Below are positions 7,905 through 16,020 of a DNA stretch of 32,962 bases, one piece after another (the stretch's first letter is position 1; every line of letters begins with the position of its first letter). Location: positions 1 to 32,962 of the forward strand of contig DALTWF010000020.1 of NCBI GenBank assembly GCA_029987235.1, in the 5' to 3' direction. The notes below the pieces were generated by a model. It saw nothing but the letters and a program-made list of their open reading frames with translations. It was not told where the DNA came from and made no database searches. The DNA comes from Methanocorpusculum sp. GTDB lineage: Archaea; Halobacteriota; Methanomicrobia; Methanomicrobiales; Methanocorpusculaceae. Position numbers and translations under genes: made by a program.

Positions 7905-8333
7905 TTATTTGCGGATGATCAGAATATTGGTCTTTCCGTAATTTACCACATGCGTGGAAACACTTCCGAGAAGCAGCCGGTCAAGTTTCGACTTGCCCAG
8001 AGAACCGATTACAATTAAGTCACAGTCAAGTTCGCGGGCAAGTTTTACAATAGTGTCACCGGCATGTCCGGTTTCCACATGGGGAATAACCTTAATCCCT
8101 GCTTCGGACGCTTCAGTGTTTAAGTCCTCCATCAGACTCTTACCTTCCTTTTCAAAGCGCTGATAGATAAGCTCCCATGTGGTGTCCACCGGTCCGGGAG
8201 TTGCAATTCCGGACTCGATTACATAGACTGCGTGAAGTTCCGCACCGTTGGATTTTGCAAGGTCAAGAGCACGGGTGAAAGCGATTTTGGAGATTTCAGA
8301 GCCGTCAAGGGCAACAAGTATTTTTGAGAACAT
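7905..8333 (-). CDS. UspA-family universal stress protein
   Basis: A 142-residue single-domain Usp protein. It begins with the typical MFSKILVALDGSEISKIAF strand-helix and ends with the nucleotide-binding pattern G-2x-G-9x-G-S (GSLGKSKLDRLLLGS), so it probably binds ATP. Such proteins are thought to help cells under stress, with little known biochemistry. The ATG at 8333 is chosen because the family alignment starts there. The frame is open to 8405, but that would cover the TATA element at 8361-8370 and add an unrelated 24-residue piece. It diverges from pyrG, and the 143-base gap holds promoters for both. Confidence 0.88.
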   Translation of the reverse strand: MFSKILVALDGSEISKIAFTRALDLAKSNGAELHAVYVIESGIATPGPVDTTWELIYQRFEKEGKSLMEDLNTEASEAGIKVIPHVETGHAGDTIVKLARELDCDLIVIGSLGKSKLDRLLLGSVSTHVVNYGKTNILIIRK

Positions 8334-8360
8334 ACGTATAGAGTAATAGTAGTTTTCCTG

Positions 8361-8370
8361 ATATATAGTT
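8361..8370 (-). promoter_or_regulatory. TATA box for the UspA gene
   Basis: On the minus strand the sequence reads CCAAAACTATATAT: a purine-rich BRE-like stretch followed by a TATA box, centred about 33 bases before the ATG at 8333. This is a textbook archaeal arrangement and supports the shorter start. Confidence 0.6.
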
Positions 8371-8436
8371 TTGGAAGTGTGCAAGACCCGGGTCTGCCTC
8401 ATCATCCCTTAATACTTAATACCTTTCCCGACCAAT

Positions 8437-8445
8437 ACATATACA
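8437..8445 (+). promoter_or_regulatory. TATA box for pyrG
   Basis: ACATATACA lies 36 bases before the ATG at 8477 but only 15 before the in-frame ATG at 8456. A start site about 26 bases downstream of the box would fall between the two, leaving a short leader with the GAGGG ribosome site. This supports the 8477 start. Confidence 0.55.
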
Positions 8446-8476
8446 TTGTTTTTCCATGGAAAAACGAGGGCTAAAA

Positions 8477-10057
8477 ATGAAATACATAGTAGTAACCGGA
8501 GGAGTTATGAGCGGACTTGGAAAAGGCATAACAGCCGCATCCATCGGCCGCATCCTCATTAACAGAGGATTCCATGTAACAAGCGTAAAAATCGACCCGT
8601 ACTTAAACATCGACGCAGGACTGATGAACCCTGCCCAGCACGGCGAGGTGTTCGTCTTAAAAGACGGCGGAGAAACCGACCTTGACCTTGGAAACTACGA
8701 GCGGTTCCTTGACATTGAACTGACCTCCGACCACAACCTGACCACCGGAAAAATCTACTCATCAGTCATTTCCAAAGAGCGCCACGGCGACTATCTTGGC
8801 GGCACCGTTCAGATTATTCCGCACATCACCAACGAAATCAAGGAAAGAATCGCAAAAGCCGCGGAAACCTGGGTTGACAAGGAAGGAAACCATGCGGAAA
8901 TCTGTATCGTTGAAGTGGGTGGTACCGTCGGCGATATCGAATCCATGCCGTTCCTTGAAGCCGTGCGCCAGATGCAGTGGGAATTCGGCAACGGAAACTT
9001 TGCACTCGTTCATGTCACCCTTCTTCCGGGCGACAGCATGGGAGACTTAAAGACAAAACCGACCCAGCACTCAGTAAAAGCCCTGCGCGAACTCGGTCTC
9101 AAAGCCGATGTCATCGTCGGCCGCTCGAACTTCCCGGTCAACACAGCAACCAAACGCAAGATTTCCTCCTTCTGCGATGTTGACCCCAATGCAGTAATCA
9201 GCAACACAAACGCGCCGGACACCTACCTTGTTCCGATGGAACTGGAAAAGGAAGGAATGTCCGACGTCTTAATCAGACTCCTGCATCTCGAAGAAAAAGA
9301 ACCCGACAACTCCTGGTACTCCCTCGTTTCCAAAGAATATACCCGCCGTGTTACGGTCGGCATTATTACCAAATACGGTGTTGAAGATGTCTACGTGTCC
9401 ATCAAAGAAGCCCTCAAACACGCAGGACGCGCCCTTTCCACCGAGGTTATTGTCAAATGGCTTGATGCTGAGCTGTACACCGAATCAGACCTTGAAGACC
9501 TTGACGGAATTTTAATTCCGGGCGGATTTGGAAACCGCGGCATTGAAGGAATGATTAATGCAATCACCTTCGCGCGTACGCACGACAAACCGCTGCTTGG
9601 TCTGTGTCTCGGATTCCAGCTCTGTGTTATCGAATTCATGAGAAATGTAGTCGGTTACAAGGATGCAACCAGTGAGGAAATGGGTGAAGGTACCCATGCA
9701 ATCTGCATCCTTCCGGAACAGGAAGGTGTTGAAGACCTTGGCGGAACAATGCGTCTTGGCGACTGTCCGGTAACTCTTGCAGCAGGTTCAAAACTTGCCG
9801 AACTGTACGGCAGCACCGAAATCATCGAGCGCCACCGCCACAGATATGAGGTAAACCCGAAGTACATTGATGAAATCGAGGCAAAGGGTCTGAAATTCGT
9901 CGGCAGAAACGGTCGCCGCATGGAAGCCCTGGAACTCGATTCCCACCCGTATTTCGTTGCAACCCAGTATCACCCCGAATTCCGTTCAAGACCGACACAT
10001 CCGTCTGCTCCGTTCATCGGATTTGTCAAAGCCTGCCGCGACCGGCAGAACAAGTGA
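8477..10057 (+). CDS. pyrG: CTP synthase
   Basis: A 526-residue enzyme that makes CTP from UTP, ATP and glutamine. The N-terminal synthetase domain begins MKYIVVTGGVMSGLGKGITAASIG (P-loop) and continues with KIDPYLNIDAG and the EVGGTVGDIES motif. The C-terminal class I glutaminase domain (from about 295) has GGFGNRG, the nucleophile in GLCLGFQLCVIEF, and QYHPEF with the catalytic His/Glu. The start at 8477 has a Shine-Dalgarno (GAGGG) about eight bases upstream and matches the family; the in-frame ATG at 8456 would add seven residues and cover that site. GMP synthase follows after six bases, so two glutamine-dependent nucleotide amidations are co-expressed. Confidence 0.97.
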   Translation: MKYIVVTGGVMSGLGKGITAASIGRILINRGFHVTSVKIDPYLNIDAGLMNPAQHGEVFVLKDGGETDLDLGNYERFLDIELTSDHNLTTGKIYSSVISKERHGDYLGGTVQIIPHITNEIKERIAKAAETWVDKEGNHAEICIVEVGGTVGDIESMPFLEAVRQMQWEFGNGNFALVHVTLLPGDSMGDLKTKPTQHSVKALRELGLKADVIVGRSNFPVNTATKRKISSFCDVDPNAVISNTNAPDTYLVPMELEKEGMSDVLIRLLHLEEKEPDNSWYSLVSKEYTRRVTVGIITKYGVEDVYVSIKEALKHAGRALSTEVIVKWLDAELYTESDLEDLDGILIPGGFGNRGIEGMINAITFARTHDKPLLGLCLGFQLCVIEFMRNVVGYKDATSEEMGEGTHAICILPEQEGVEDLGGTMRLGDCPVTLAAGSKLAELYGSTEIIERHRHRYEVNPKYIDEIEAKGLKFVGRNGRRMEALELDSHPYFVATQYHPEFRSRPTHPSAPFIGFVKACRDRQNK

Positions 10058-10063
10058 GGAAGC

Positions 10064-11593
10064 ATGGAATCGGTCTTAGTTCTTGATTTCGGCGGTCAGT
10101 ATAATCAGCTGATTGCCCGCCGCGTACGTGAAGCGCATGTCTTCTGCGAGGTAAAGCCCTATACAATGCCTCTGTCGGAAATCCATGCAAAGGGCTACAG
10201 CGGGATTATTTTTACCGGCGGTCCGGCAAGCGTTTATGAGGAAAAAGCCCCGCATGTTGATGCAGGGCTCTTTGAACTCGGTATTCCGGTCCTTGGAATC
10301 TGTTACGGCGCACAGCTTACCGCATACACCTTAGGCGGCAAAGTTGCGCCCGCAGGAAAGCGCGAGTACGGAAAAACCGAAATCGAGGTCAAGTCCGCAT
10401 CGCTTCTGTTCAAAAACGTTCCAAAAAATACTGTCTGCTGGATGAGCCACGGCGACCAGATTAAAGAGTTGCCCGCCGGTTTTTCCGTCACCGCATCAAG
10501 CAGCACCTGTCCGGTTTCTGCAATGGAAAACCCCAACCGGCGCATTTACTGTGTGCAGTTCCATCCGGAGGTTATGCACACCGTATGCGGAAGTCTGATG
10601 ATTCAGAACTTCCTGTACGAAGTCTGCAAATGCAAAGGCGAGTGGCAGATGTCGTCTTTTGTCAATGATACTATTGCGGCACTTAAGGCAAAAATCGGCG
10701 ATAAAAAAGTGCTCTGCGCATTGTCCGGCGGTGTTGATTCGTCGGTTGCCGCCGTTCTTGTGCACAAGGCGGTCGGAAAGCAGCTTACCTGTATTTTTGT
10801 TGACCATGGTCTTCTGCGCAAAAACGAGGGTGATGAGGTCGAAGAGGTTTTCAGAAAGCAGTTCGATATCAATTTGGTCCGTGTTGATGCGGAAAAGCGG
10901 TTCCTTGACAAGCTTGCAGGCGTTACCGAGCCGGAGCGCAAAAGAAAGATTATCGGCGAGGAGTTTATCCGTGTTTTCGAGGAGGAGGCAAAGAAAATCG
11001 GCGCTGTTGATTTCCTTGTTCAGGGAACAATTTATCCGGATGTAATTGAATCGGGGCTTGGAAACGCCGCGGTTATCAAAAGCCATCATAATGTGGGCGG
11101 CCTTCCGGAGCATGTGGATTTCAAGGAGCTTGTTGAGCCGCTTCGGATTTTATTCAAGGATGAGGTTCGTGCCGCAGGTCTTGAGCTTGGTATTCCGGAA
11201 AACCTTGTCTGGCGTCAGCCGTTCCCGGGTCCTGGTCTTGCTATCCGTGTAATCGGTGATATTACGAAGGAAAAACTGGACATCGTGCGCGATGCTGATG
11301 CAATCTTCCGCGAGGAGGTTGCAAATGCGGGTCTTGCCCGTGCAATCAATCAGTATTTTGCGGCGCTTACGAATATGCGGTCTGTCGGGGTAATGGGTGA
11401 TGGTCGTACTTATGATTATGCGATTGCGCTTCGTGCGGTGACTACGACTGATTTCATGACGGCAGACTGGGCTCAGATTCCCTATCCGGTGCTGGAAAAG
11501 ATTTCAAACAGGATTATCAATGAGGTTGCGCATGTCAATCGTGTTCTGTTTGATATTACCAGTAAGCCGCCGGCAACGATTGAATTTGAGTAA
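10064..11593 (+). CDS. guaA: GMP synthase, fused glutaminase and synthetase
   Basis: A 509-residue enzyme that converts XMP to GMP. Residues 1-190 are the class I glutamine amidotransferase (nucleophile Cys80 in GICYGAQ, then QFHPEV). From about 195 (MSSFVNDTIAALKAKIG) comes the ATP pyrophosphatase domain with SGGVDSS, then GLRK..E., the PFPGPGLAIR segment and the C-terminal dimerisation region ending KPPATIEFE. Many archaea encode these halves as separate genes; here they are one continuous frame, as in bacteria. The ATG has GAGGA just upstream, overlapping the pyrG stop. A T-rich run after the stop (11594-11610) probably ends the operon. Confidence 0.96.
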   Translation: MESVLVLDFGGQYNQLIARRVREAHVFCEVKPYTMPLSEIHAKGYSGIIFTGGPASVYEEKAPHVDAGLFELGIPVLGICYGAQLTAYTLGGKVAPAGKREYGKTEIEVKSASLLFKNVPKNTVCWMSHGDQIKELPAGFSVTASSSTCPVSAMENPNRRIYCVQFHPEVMHTVCGSLMIQNFLYEVCKCKGEWQMSSFVNDTIAALKAKIGDKKVLCALSGGVDSSVAAVLVHKAVGKQLTCIFVDHGLLRKNEGDEVEEVFRKQFDINLVRVDAEKRFLDKLAGVTEPERKRKIIGEEFIRVFEEEAKKIGAVDFLVQGTIYPDVIESGLGNAAVIKSHHNVGGLPEHVDFKELVEPLRILFKDEVRAAGLELGIPENLVWRQPFPGPGLAIRVIGDITKEKLDIVRDADAIFREEVANAGLARAINQYFAALTNMRSVGVMGDGRTYDYAIALRAVTTTDFMTADWAQIPYPVLEKISNRIINEVAHVNRVLFDITSKPPATIEFE

Positions 11594-11611
11594 TTCTTTT
11601 CTTTTTTTTCA
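11594..11611 (+). terminator. T-rich terminator after guaA
   Basis: The first bases after the stop are almost all pyrimidine and contain a run of eight T. Such oligo-T tracts end transcription in archaea. A separate TATA-like element (TTTTTTATATCC, 11629-11640) then serves the next gene. Confidence 0.45.
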
Positions 11612-11660
11612 TCTGACAGAGTGAATACTTTTTTATATCCTTAACCCAAACAAATAGACT

Positions 11661-12278
11661 ATGGCAGAAATCCTCACGGCTGAAGATATGGACCTTGCTG
11701 TGCACATCCTTACCGAATCCTTTATGAAATACCCGGTTCCGGGGGGGATGATAAAAGATGAGGAACGGCGGAGAAAAATTCTGAAACTTATCTGGGAACA
11801 TGAACTGGCACGTGTTCTTCCGATATCATATTCATTTTTCGATGATGAAAAAATCGCATTCGGTGTACTGTGCCCCTTGGGGAAATTTATCGGACTTCCT
11901 GTAAACATATCACCTGAGTTTGTACAAAAAGCACGGGAAATACCCGTGCATCAGGACGAAGCGCGTCATCTCATGGGTGTTGATGCAGAAGGTGGTAAAA
12001 TCCGGCGGTCGTTTAATCTGCCGCCGGACACGATTTATCTTTACTCAGTCGGTGTTCTTCCCGGTCACCAGGGAAAAGGAACGGGAACTGCGATTATAAA
12101 GCGGATGCTTGCAAAAGTGGATGAACTCAAAAAAGACGCTTATCTTGAGACCCATACCGAACAGAACGCCCGCTATTATGCAAGATTCGGTTTTGAAACG
12201 ATAAAACAGACGGTAAATGAAGAGCTGGGGATAACCGAGTGGTATATGATTCGGAAGCCAGGCGGGGGGAAAGCGTGA
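11661..12278 (+). CDS. GNAT-family N-acetyltransferase
   Basis: A 205-residue protein. The acetyl-CoA-binding part is clear at about 130-195: IYLYSVGVLPGHQGKGTG, with the Q/R-x-x-G-x-G/A loop as HQGKGTG, then AYLETHTEQNARYYARFGFE, where the family usually has an acceptor-side tyrosine. The N-terminal half begins LTAEDMDLAVHILTESFMKYPV, typical of GNATs that act on small molecules. The substrate is unknown. The gene is single, with its own TATA element, and faces the phosphatidyltransferase at 12440 across a hairpin-rich gap. Confidence 0.82.
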   Translation: MAEILTAEDMDLAVHILTESFMKYPVPGGMIKDEERRRKILKLIWEHELARVLPISYSFFDDEKIAFGVLCPLGKFIGLPVNISPEFVQKAREIPVHQDEARHLMGVDAEGGKIRRSFNLPPDTIYLYSVGVLPGHQGKGTGTAIIKRMLAKVDELKKDAYLETHTEQNARYYARFGFETIKQTVNEELGITEWYMIRKPGGGKA

Positions 12279-12314
12279 AAAATACGGGTGGTTATATTTT
12301 TCAGCAGATTTACA

Positions 12315-12351
12315 CCGGTGACTTTTTTTCGTGATGGAAAAAAGTCAGTGG
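12315..12351. repeat. Imperfect hairpin A, AAAAAAGTC core
   Basis: Left arm 12315-12328 (CCGGTGACTTTTTT) pairs with right arm 12338-12351 (AAAAAAGTCAGTGG) with one mismatch and one G-U pair, around a 9-base loop. It shares its core with hairpin B immediately downstream and with the array at 18692-18781. It may serve as a terminator for the acetyltransferase gene, since the run of T follows the GC-rich part of the arm. Confidence 0.7.
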
Positions 12352-12361
12352 GTTAATTTTG

Positions 12362-12424
12362 CGGTTGAAAAAAGTCGGTGACTTAAAATGATGACGAAAA
12401 TAAGTCACCGGCTTTTTTCAACCG
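12362..12424. repeat. Long 24-bp hairpin B between convergent genes
   Basis: Left arm 12362-12385 and right arm 12401-12424 are inverted copies over 24 bases with a single difference (T12375 opposite G12411), which still pairs as G-U in RNA. The loop is 15 bases (12386-12400). Hairpin A lies ten bases upstream and shares the GAAAAAAGTC element at a 30-base offset. The gap holds no reading frame. Placement between converging genes suits a bidirectional terminator, but 24 pairs is far longer than archaea need, so a repeat element is as likely. Confidence 0.8.
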
Positions 12425-12439
12425 GAAAAACAACCCCCC

Positions 12440-12985
12440 CTATTTCCCAAAACCCCATTTTTTATTCACCTGATACACCCCGCTCCGCAGTAAAATCACC
12501 GATTCATCCAGCGCCGCAACCGTTGAAAGCACCGCAAAAAAGACCATAAACCAGACCGGCAGCACACCGAAAAAGACAAAAAACGGCGTTGACGCCATCA
12601 GAAGAAAACCGGCGGCCTTGTTTGCAATCGAATGAATAAAACCGGCTCTCTTAAATTTCACCAGACAGATGACAACATTTGCAAGCCGGAAAATCACGCA
12701 GACTAAAATTACCAGAACTGCGACCGGCAAATCCTCAGGTTTTATAATGAAAAACAGCGACACCACAATCACCACATAAAAAATGTGGTCCGCAATACTG
12801 TCCAGCAGAGCTCCTGTTTCCGATTCAAGATGATATTTTCGCGCAATAATTCCGTCAAACATATCCGTCAGGGCACATACCGCATAAATGATAAAATAAA
12901 CCACCGGCTGAAAAATAAACATAAGCGACACAGGCGCTAAAATCATCCGGGAAATGGAAAGAATATTTGGGATATTCTTATACAT
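12440..12985 (-). CDS. CDP-alcohol phosphatidyltransferase
   Basis: A 181-residue membrane enzyme that joins a CDP-activated lipid and an alcohol head group. The full family motif D-2x-DG-2x-AR-8x-G-3x-D-3x-D is present: Asp41, Asp44, Gly45, Ala48, Arg49, Gly58, Asp62 and Asp66, with Asp66 the likely base. About five or six membrane segments follow from residue 8 onward. In archaea such enzymes attach serine, glycerol phosphate or inositol phosphate to CDP-archaeol; the head group is not evident. Its ATG overlaps the end of the symporter gene by eight bases, so the two are translationally linked. Confidence 0.9.
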   Translation of the reverse strand: MYKNIPNILSISRMILAPVSLMFIFQPVVYFIIYAVCALTDMFDGIIARKYHLESETGALLDSIADHIFYVVIVVSLFFIIKPEDLPVAVLVILVCVIFRLANVVICLVKFKRAGFIHSIANKAAGFLLMASTPFFVFFGVLPVWFMVFFAVLSTVAALDESVILLRSGVYQVNKKWGFGK

Positions 12986-14588
12986 TCTCCGGTTCCGCTC
13001 CTGCTTCCAGTTTCATTCTGCCTGCGACATGTTTTAAATCAACAGGCACTGCGGTCATATTTAAAGCCGTACTGATGAAATCAAGCAGGATTTCAAGCAC
13101 AATGGCAATACCAAGCGCCTCTACCGGAATACCAAGTTCCATAAACAGGATGGAATAACACGCAATCCCCCCTCCCGGAACAGGCGGCACTGCAACAGCC
13201 AAAAGACCTGCCACAATAATTGCAGTTAAAATCCAGGTAACCGTCATCTCGACATTATACTGGTCCGCCATGAACAGACAGACACAGAAGAAACTCATTG
13301 CATGCCCCGGACGGGAGAACGCAGTTCCAAGCGGAACGCCGAAATTGACCAGCTTTTTATTGATGCAAAACTTTTTCTCGCAGGCTTCCATGTTAGTGGT
13401 AAACGTAGCCGCACTTGATGCCGTTGTTATCGAAATAAGGAACGTCGGCAGAAGATTTTTAATCAGCACAAGCGGATTGATTTTGCGCCTGATGGAAAGA
13501 CTTGCAGTCATTATGACAAGATTCAGCACGAAACAGAGCAGAATCGTAACAACTAAAATCCAGATGTCTTTTACTCCGGTTCTGGATGCGGAAAGCATGA
13601 GATTTAAGACACTGATGAAAATAATAACCGGTAAAAGAGTAGTAATCCATTCCATTACCAGCTGAATAATACTGTTTGCCTGGTCCACAATCTGCACAAT
13701 TACCGGGATTTTCCGGTTTAAAACAAGCATTGCAATGCCGAATACAACCGCAAGGAAAATAATCTGCAGCGAATTGCCCGAAGTAAACGGCACAATCAGA
13801 TTCGACGGAACAATTTCGAAAAGAAGCACCATCAAAGCATTAAAATCAAGATTTCCGCTCATATCAGTACTGAACACAAACGTAAAGAACGGCGCACAGA
13901 CCAGTGTGCATATTATGAGCGTGAAATAAATACGCCCGATATAACGGCCAATAACCCGTTTTCCGATGCTGCCAAGCGTTGCCGTATCCCCGATACTGTA
14001 AATACCCCACATAAGGGAGAGAAACATCATCGGAAGCGCTGCTGCAAGAAGCAGACCGATAAAAGTGTTGAAAAGCGGCGTTACAAAGGAATTTGCAAGC
14101 ATGCTTCGGACATCTTCCGGAAATCCCATACAGCCAAGTCCTGCAGCGATGCCAAGGAAAACCGAGATACCAAGGCTGATAAGCGGATTTATCCGCTTGC
14201 GCTTCGGCATCAGGGTAATCTGGTTTTCACCGTTTGCATAAGTGTATGTCGGTGCAACACCGATACTTGCAAGAAGCGTCTGCACCGAGTTTCCCCCGGC
14301 CAATACGCAGTCATTTGACGTCGGACCGAAAGGATTTACTTTTTTGCCGGCGACCGTAAGCGTGATGTAACTGCGCGTCAGGCGTTTTCCGCTGCGGAAA
14401 ATACATTCCGTCCCTTCACCAAGACCTTCAAGCCACCGTCCGAGTACGTTTTCAACAACGGCATGCAGATGGTTTGCACCGCGCATATCGACACGCCATT
14501 CTTTGAAAGCTTCATCGATTTCCGATGAGATTTCGCAGATAGCGTCTTTGGAAAGACGGAAGGTTACAGTATTGTTTGTCGGCGGCAT
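12978..14588 (-). CDS. SDF-family (dicarboxylate/amino acid:cation) symporter with extra N-terminal domain
   Basis: A 536-residue protein. Residues from about 134 to 520 match the SDF/GltPh symporter fold: SITTASSAATF at 387-396 (HP1 serine-rich tip), VPPVPGGG at 468-475 (HP2) and LLDFISTALNMTA at 501-513 (TM8). Two points are unusual. First, the TM7 motif, normally NMDGT, reads SRPGH (425-429), so cation and substrate binding may differ from glutamate transporters. Second, residues 1-130 are soluble and absent from ordinary members; their helix VVENVLGRWLEGLGEG, a beta-rich middle and a final strand resemble a worn-down GHKL (histidine-kinase-like ATPase) domain without its usual glycine boxes. 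The gene lies between a NERD protein gene and a phosphatidyltransferase gene on the same strand. Confidence 0.85.
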   Translation of the reverse strand: MPPTNNTVTFRLSKDAICEISSEIDEAFKEWRVDMRGANHLHAVVENVLGRWLEGLGEGTECIFRSGKRLTRSYITLTVAGKKVNPFGPTSNDCVLAGGNSVQTLLASIGVAPTYTYANGENQITLMPKRKRINPLISLGISVFLGIAAGLGCMGFPEDVRSMLANSFVTPLFNTFIGLLLAAALPMMFLSLMWGIYSIGDTATLGSIGKRVIGRYIGRIYFTLIICTLVCAPFFTFVFSTDMSGNLDFNALMVLLFEIVPSNLIVPFTSGNSLQIIFLAVVFGIAMLVLNRKIPVIVQIVDQANSIIQLVMEWITTLLPVIIFISVLNLMLSASRTGVKDIWILVVTILLCFVLNLVIMTASLSIRRKINPLVLIKNLLPTFLISITTASSAATFTTNMEACEKKFCINKKLVNFGVPLGTAFSRPGHAMSFFCVCLFMADQYNVEMTVTWILTAIIVAGLLAVAVPPVPGGGIACYSILFMELGIPVEALGIAIVLEILLDFISTALNMTAVPVDLKHVAGRMKLEAGAEPENV

Positions 14589-14635
14589 GAATTTGTGCTA
14601 TATAATTGGCTTTTGTTCATGATAAAAAGTACGTG

Positions 14636-15262
14636 TCAGCGTCCGCGTTTTTTCTCAGACCTGCGTTCCTTTTTTATGTCAGCAATATGCTTCGCATGTT
14701 TTTCCGCAGCTTTTGCAGAACCGGCGTATCTGCAAAGACGAAAGGCAAGGGCATCTGCTTCTTCTTTCGTAAAGGAAGACAAAGACAAAAGCGTGGAAAG
14801 GTCTGCTTTTATCCGCGAAGTCTGCGTGATACAAAAATCGCTGCGGCTTTCTGGAACACGGGAAATATCGCAGCTGTCTGAAAAAACAATAACGGAATGC
14901 ACGTATTTTTCCGGCACTTTCAGCGCGGAGGCGGCGGCCTGTGTATGGATTCTGTTCTGATGCACCGGATTTGCAACAGAAATTGTGGCGCCTGCACTGC
15001 CGGTCTTTAACCAGAGCCGGTCGGCAAGTGTGCCTGATATTGAGCCGGAATATTCCTTGTTTTCAAACACAAAGATACCCGATGTATGTACAAGCACCGC
15101 ATCAATTTCGGTAATGCCGCCTGATTGTGTCGGAATATAAAGAGGACCTTTTGCGCATGCGCCCGGAATTTTTGCAAGGACAGACAATAAATTGCGCTCT
15201 CCTGCAAGTCCTGCCTCTTCTTCGGGAGTGTGCACCATGCGCTGCCAGGTATCTTCAGACAT
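14636..15262 (-). CDS. NERD-domain (nuclease-related) protein
   Basis: A 208-residue protein. Residues about 14-120 form a NERD domain, related to the restriction-endonuclease fold: EEEAGLAGERNL, then GGITEIDAVLVHTSGIFVFENKEYSG with Asp54, Glu67 and Lys69 as likely active-site residues, and NPVHQNRIH. The rest is helical and ends in a very basic tail (KKERRSEKKRGR) that could bind nucleic acid. NERD proteins are thought to process DNA, but targets are mostly unknown. The ATG at 15262 is preferred over a TTG at 15283 because a TATA element sits 30 bases before it. The symporter follows after 47 bases on the same strand. Confidence 0.82.
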   Translation of the reverse strand: MSEDTWQRMVHTPEEEAGLAGERNLLSVLAKIPGACAKGPLYIPTQSGGITEIDAVLVHTSGIFVFENKEYSGSISGTLADRLWLKTGSAGATISVANPVHQNRIHTQAAASALKVPEKYVHSVIVFSDSCDISRVPESRSDFCITQTSRIKADLSTLLSLSSFTKEEADALAFRLCRYAGSAKAAEKHAKHIADIKKERRSEKKRGR

Positions 15263-15287
15263 TGAATGAGTATTGGGCGGCAAAAAA

Positions 15288-15296
15288 GATATAGTA
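15288..15296 (-). promoter_or_regulatory. TATA box for the NERD protein gene
   Basis: On the minus strand ACTATATCT is centred 30 bases before the ATG at 15262, as expected for a nearly leaderless archaeal transcript. The opposite-strand gene at 15380 has its own box at 15341-15349. Confidence 0.5.
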
Positions 15297-15340
15297 TGCG
15301 GGTTTTTGCAGGTGTTTCGGAGATGCCAATAGAAATATCT

Positions 15341-15349
15341 TTTATATAT
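15341..15349 (+). promoter_or_regulatory. TATA box for the gene at 15380
   Basis: TTTATATAT is centred about 35 bases before the ATG at 15380. No Shine-Dalgarno precedes that ATG (the leader is A-rich), so a very short leader is likely. Confidence 0.55.
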
Positions 15350-15379
15350 CAGAAATCATTCATATAATAAGAAAAAGTT

Positions 15380-16018
15380 ATGGCAGCGAAAAAAGCAAAG
15401 AAAGAAGCAGAGCCGCAGGAGGCACCGAAACTCTTCTACATATTCTACAATCAGGAGAGATGGGACAACTGGCTCAAGACCTTAAAGGAAGCGGATTTCG
15501 GCGGCGACGAGGAATCCGAAGAAATGCCGGAAGGTTTCAGAATTTTAGACGGACTTTCGGACGATATCACTCTTGCAGTCATCAAAATCATAAAACTCTA
15601 CCAAAATACGAGACTTACGCTTGAGGAAGCAAGAACAAAACTCCGGGGCGTTGAAGAAATCGTTATGGGCGAAGTAACGGACGAGGACGTAGCGGAAATT
15701 GTCGGATCCATGCAGGTTTCGATGCTCGTTTTGTTTGCCGCAGGACAGAAATATCTCGAAGGAGACTATCCGGCAGCAGAGGAGTTAAAGAATCTTGTAA
15801 AAGACGGCCGCAAAGCGGAGGTAAAGGACCCTGAAAAGGCGCTTGAGATTGCGTCTTCGATTGGTTCTGCGGTTATCAACGGTGCAGCATGCTGTGCGAA
15901 ATTCGTAAAGGATACGGATGAGCCCGGCTTATTTGATGAATGGCTTGTTGAAATCGAAAGAATCGCCGATGCGGTCAAGTCATTAAAGAACTTTGACGAA
16001 GTAGCCGGAGAAGAATAA
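15380..16018 (+). CDS. Conserved archaeal protein, DUF2150-like
   Basis: A 212-residue acidic protein. After a Lys/Ala/Glu-rich start (1-20) comes FYIFYNQERWDNWLKTLKEADF, which I associate with DUF2150, a family of archaeal proteins of unknown function; this is from memory. The rest is predicted helical, with hydrophobic helices (SMQVSMLVLFAAGQKYLEGDY and SAVINGAACCAKFVKDT) that look like a packed core, not membrane segments. There is no catalytic motif. The next gene starts two bases after the stop with a TTG codon, so the two proteins are probably functionally linked. Confidence 0.75.
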   Translation: MAAKKAKKEAEPQEAPKLFYIFYNQERWDNWLKTLKEADFGGDEESEEMPEGFRILDGLSDDITLAVIKIIKLYQNTRLTLEEARTKLRGVEEIVMGEVTDEDVAEIVGSMQVSMLVLFAAGQKYLEGDYPAAEELKNLVKDGRKAEVKDPEKALEIASSIGSAVINGAACCAKFVKDTDEPGLFDEWLVEIERIADAVKSLKNFDEVAGEE

Positions 16019-16020
16019 CT

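Noticed and set aside
8456..8476. Longer start for CTP synthase
   Set aside because: It is only 15 bases from the TATA box, leaving no room for a normal start site, and it covers the GAGGG ribosome site of the ATG at 8477.
10496..11113. 205-codon frame on the minus strand
   Set aside because: Lies within guaA, whose reading frame is intact with all motifs. The antisense product has no recognisable features.
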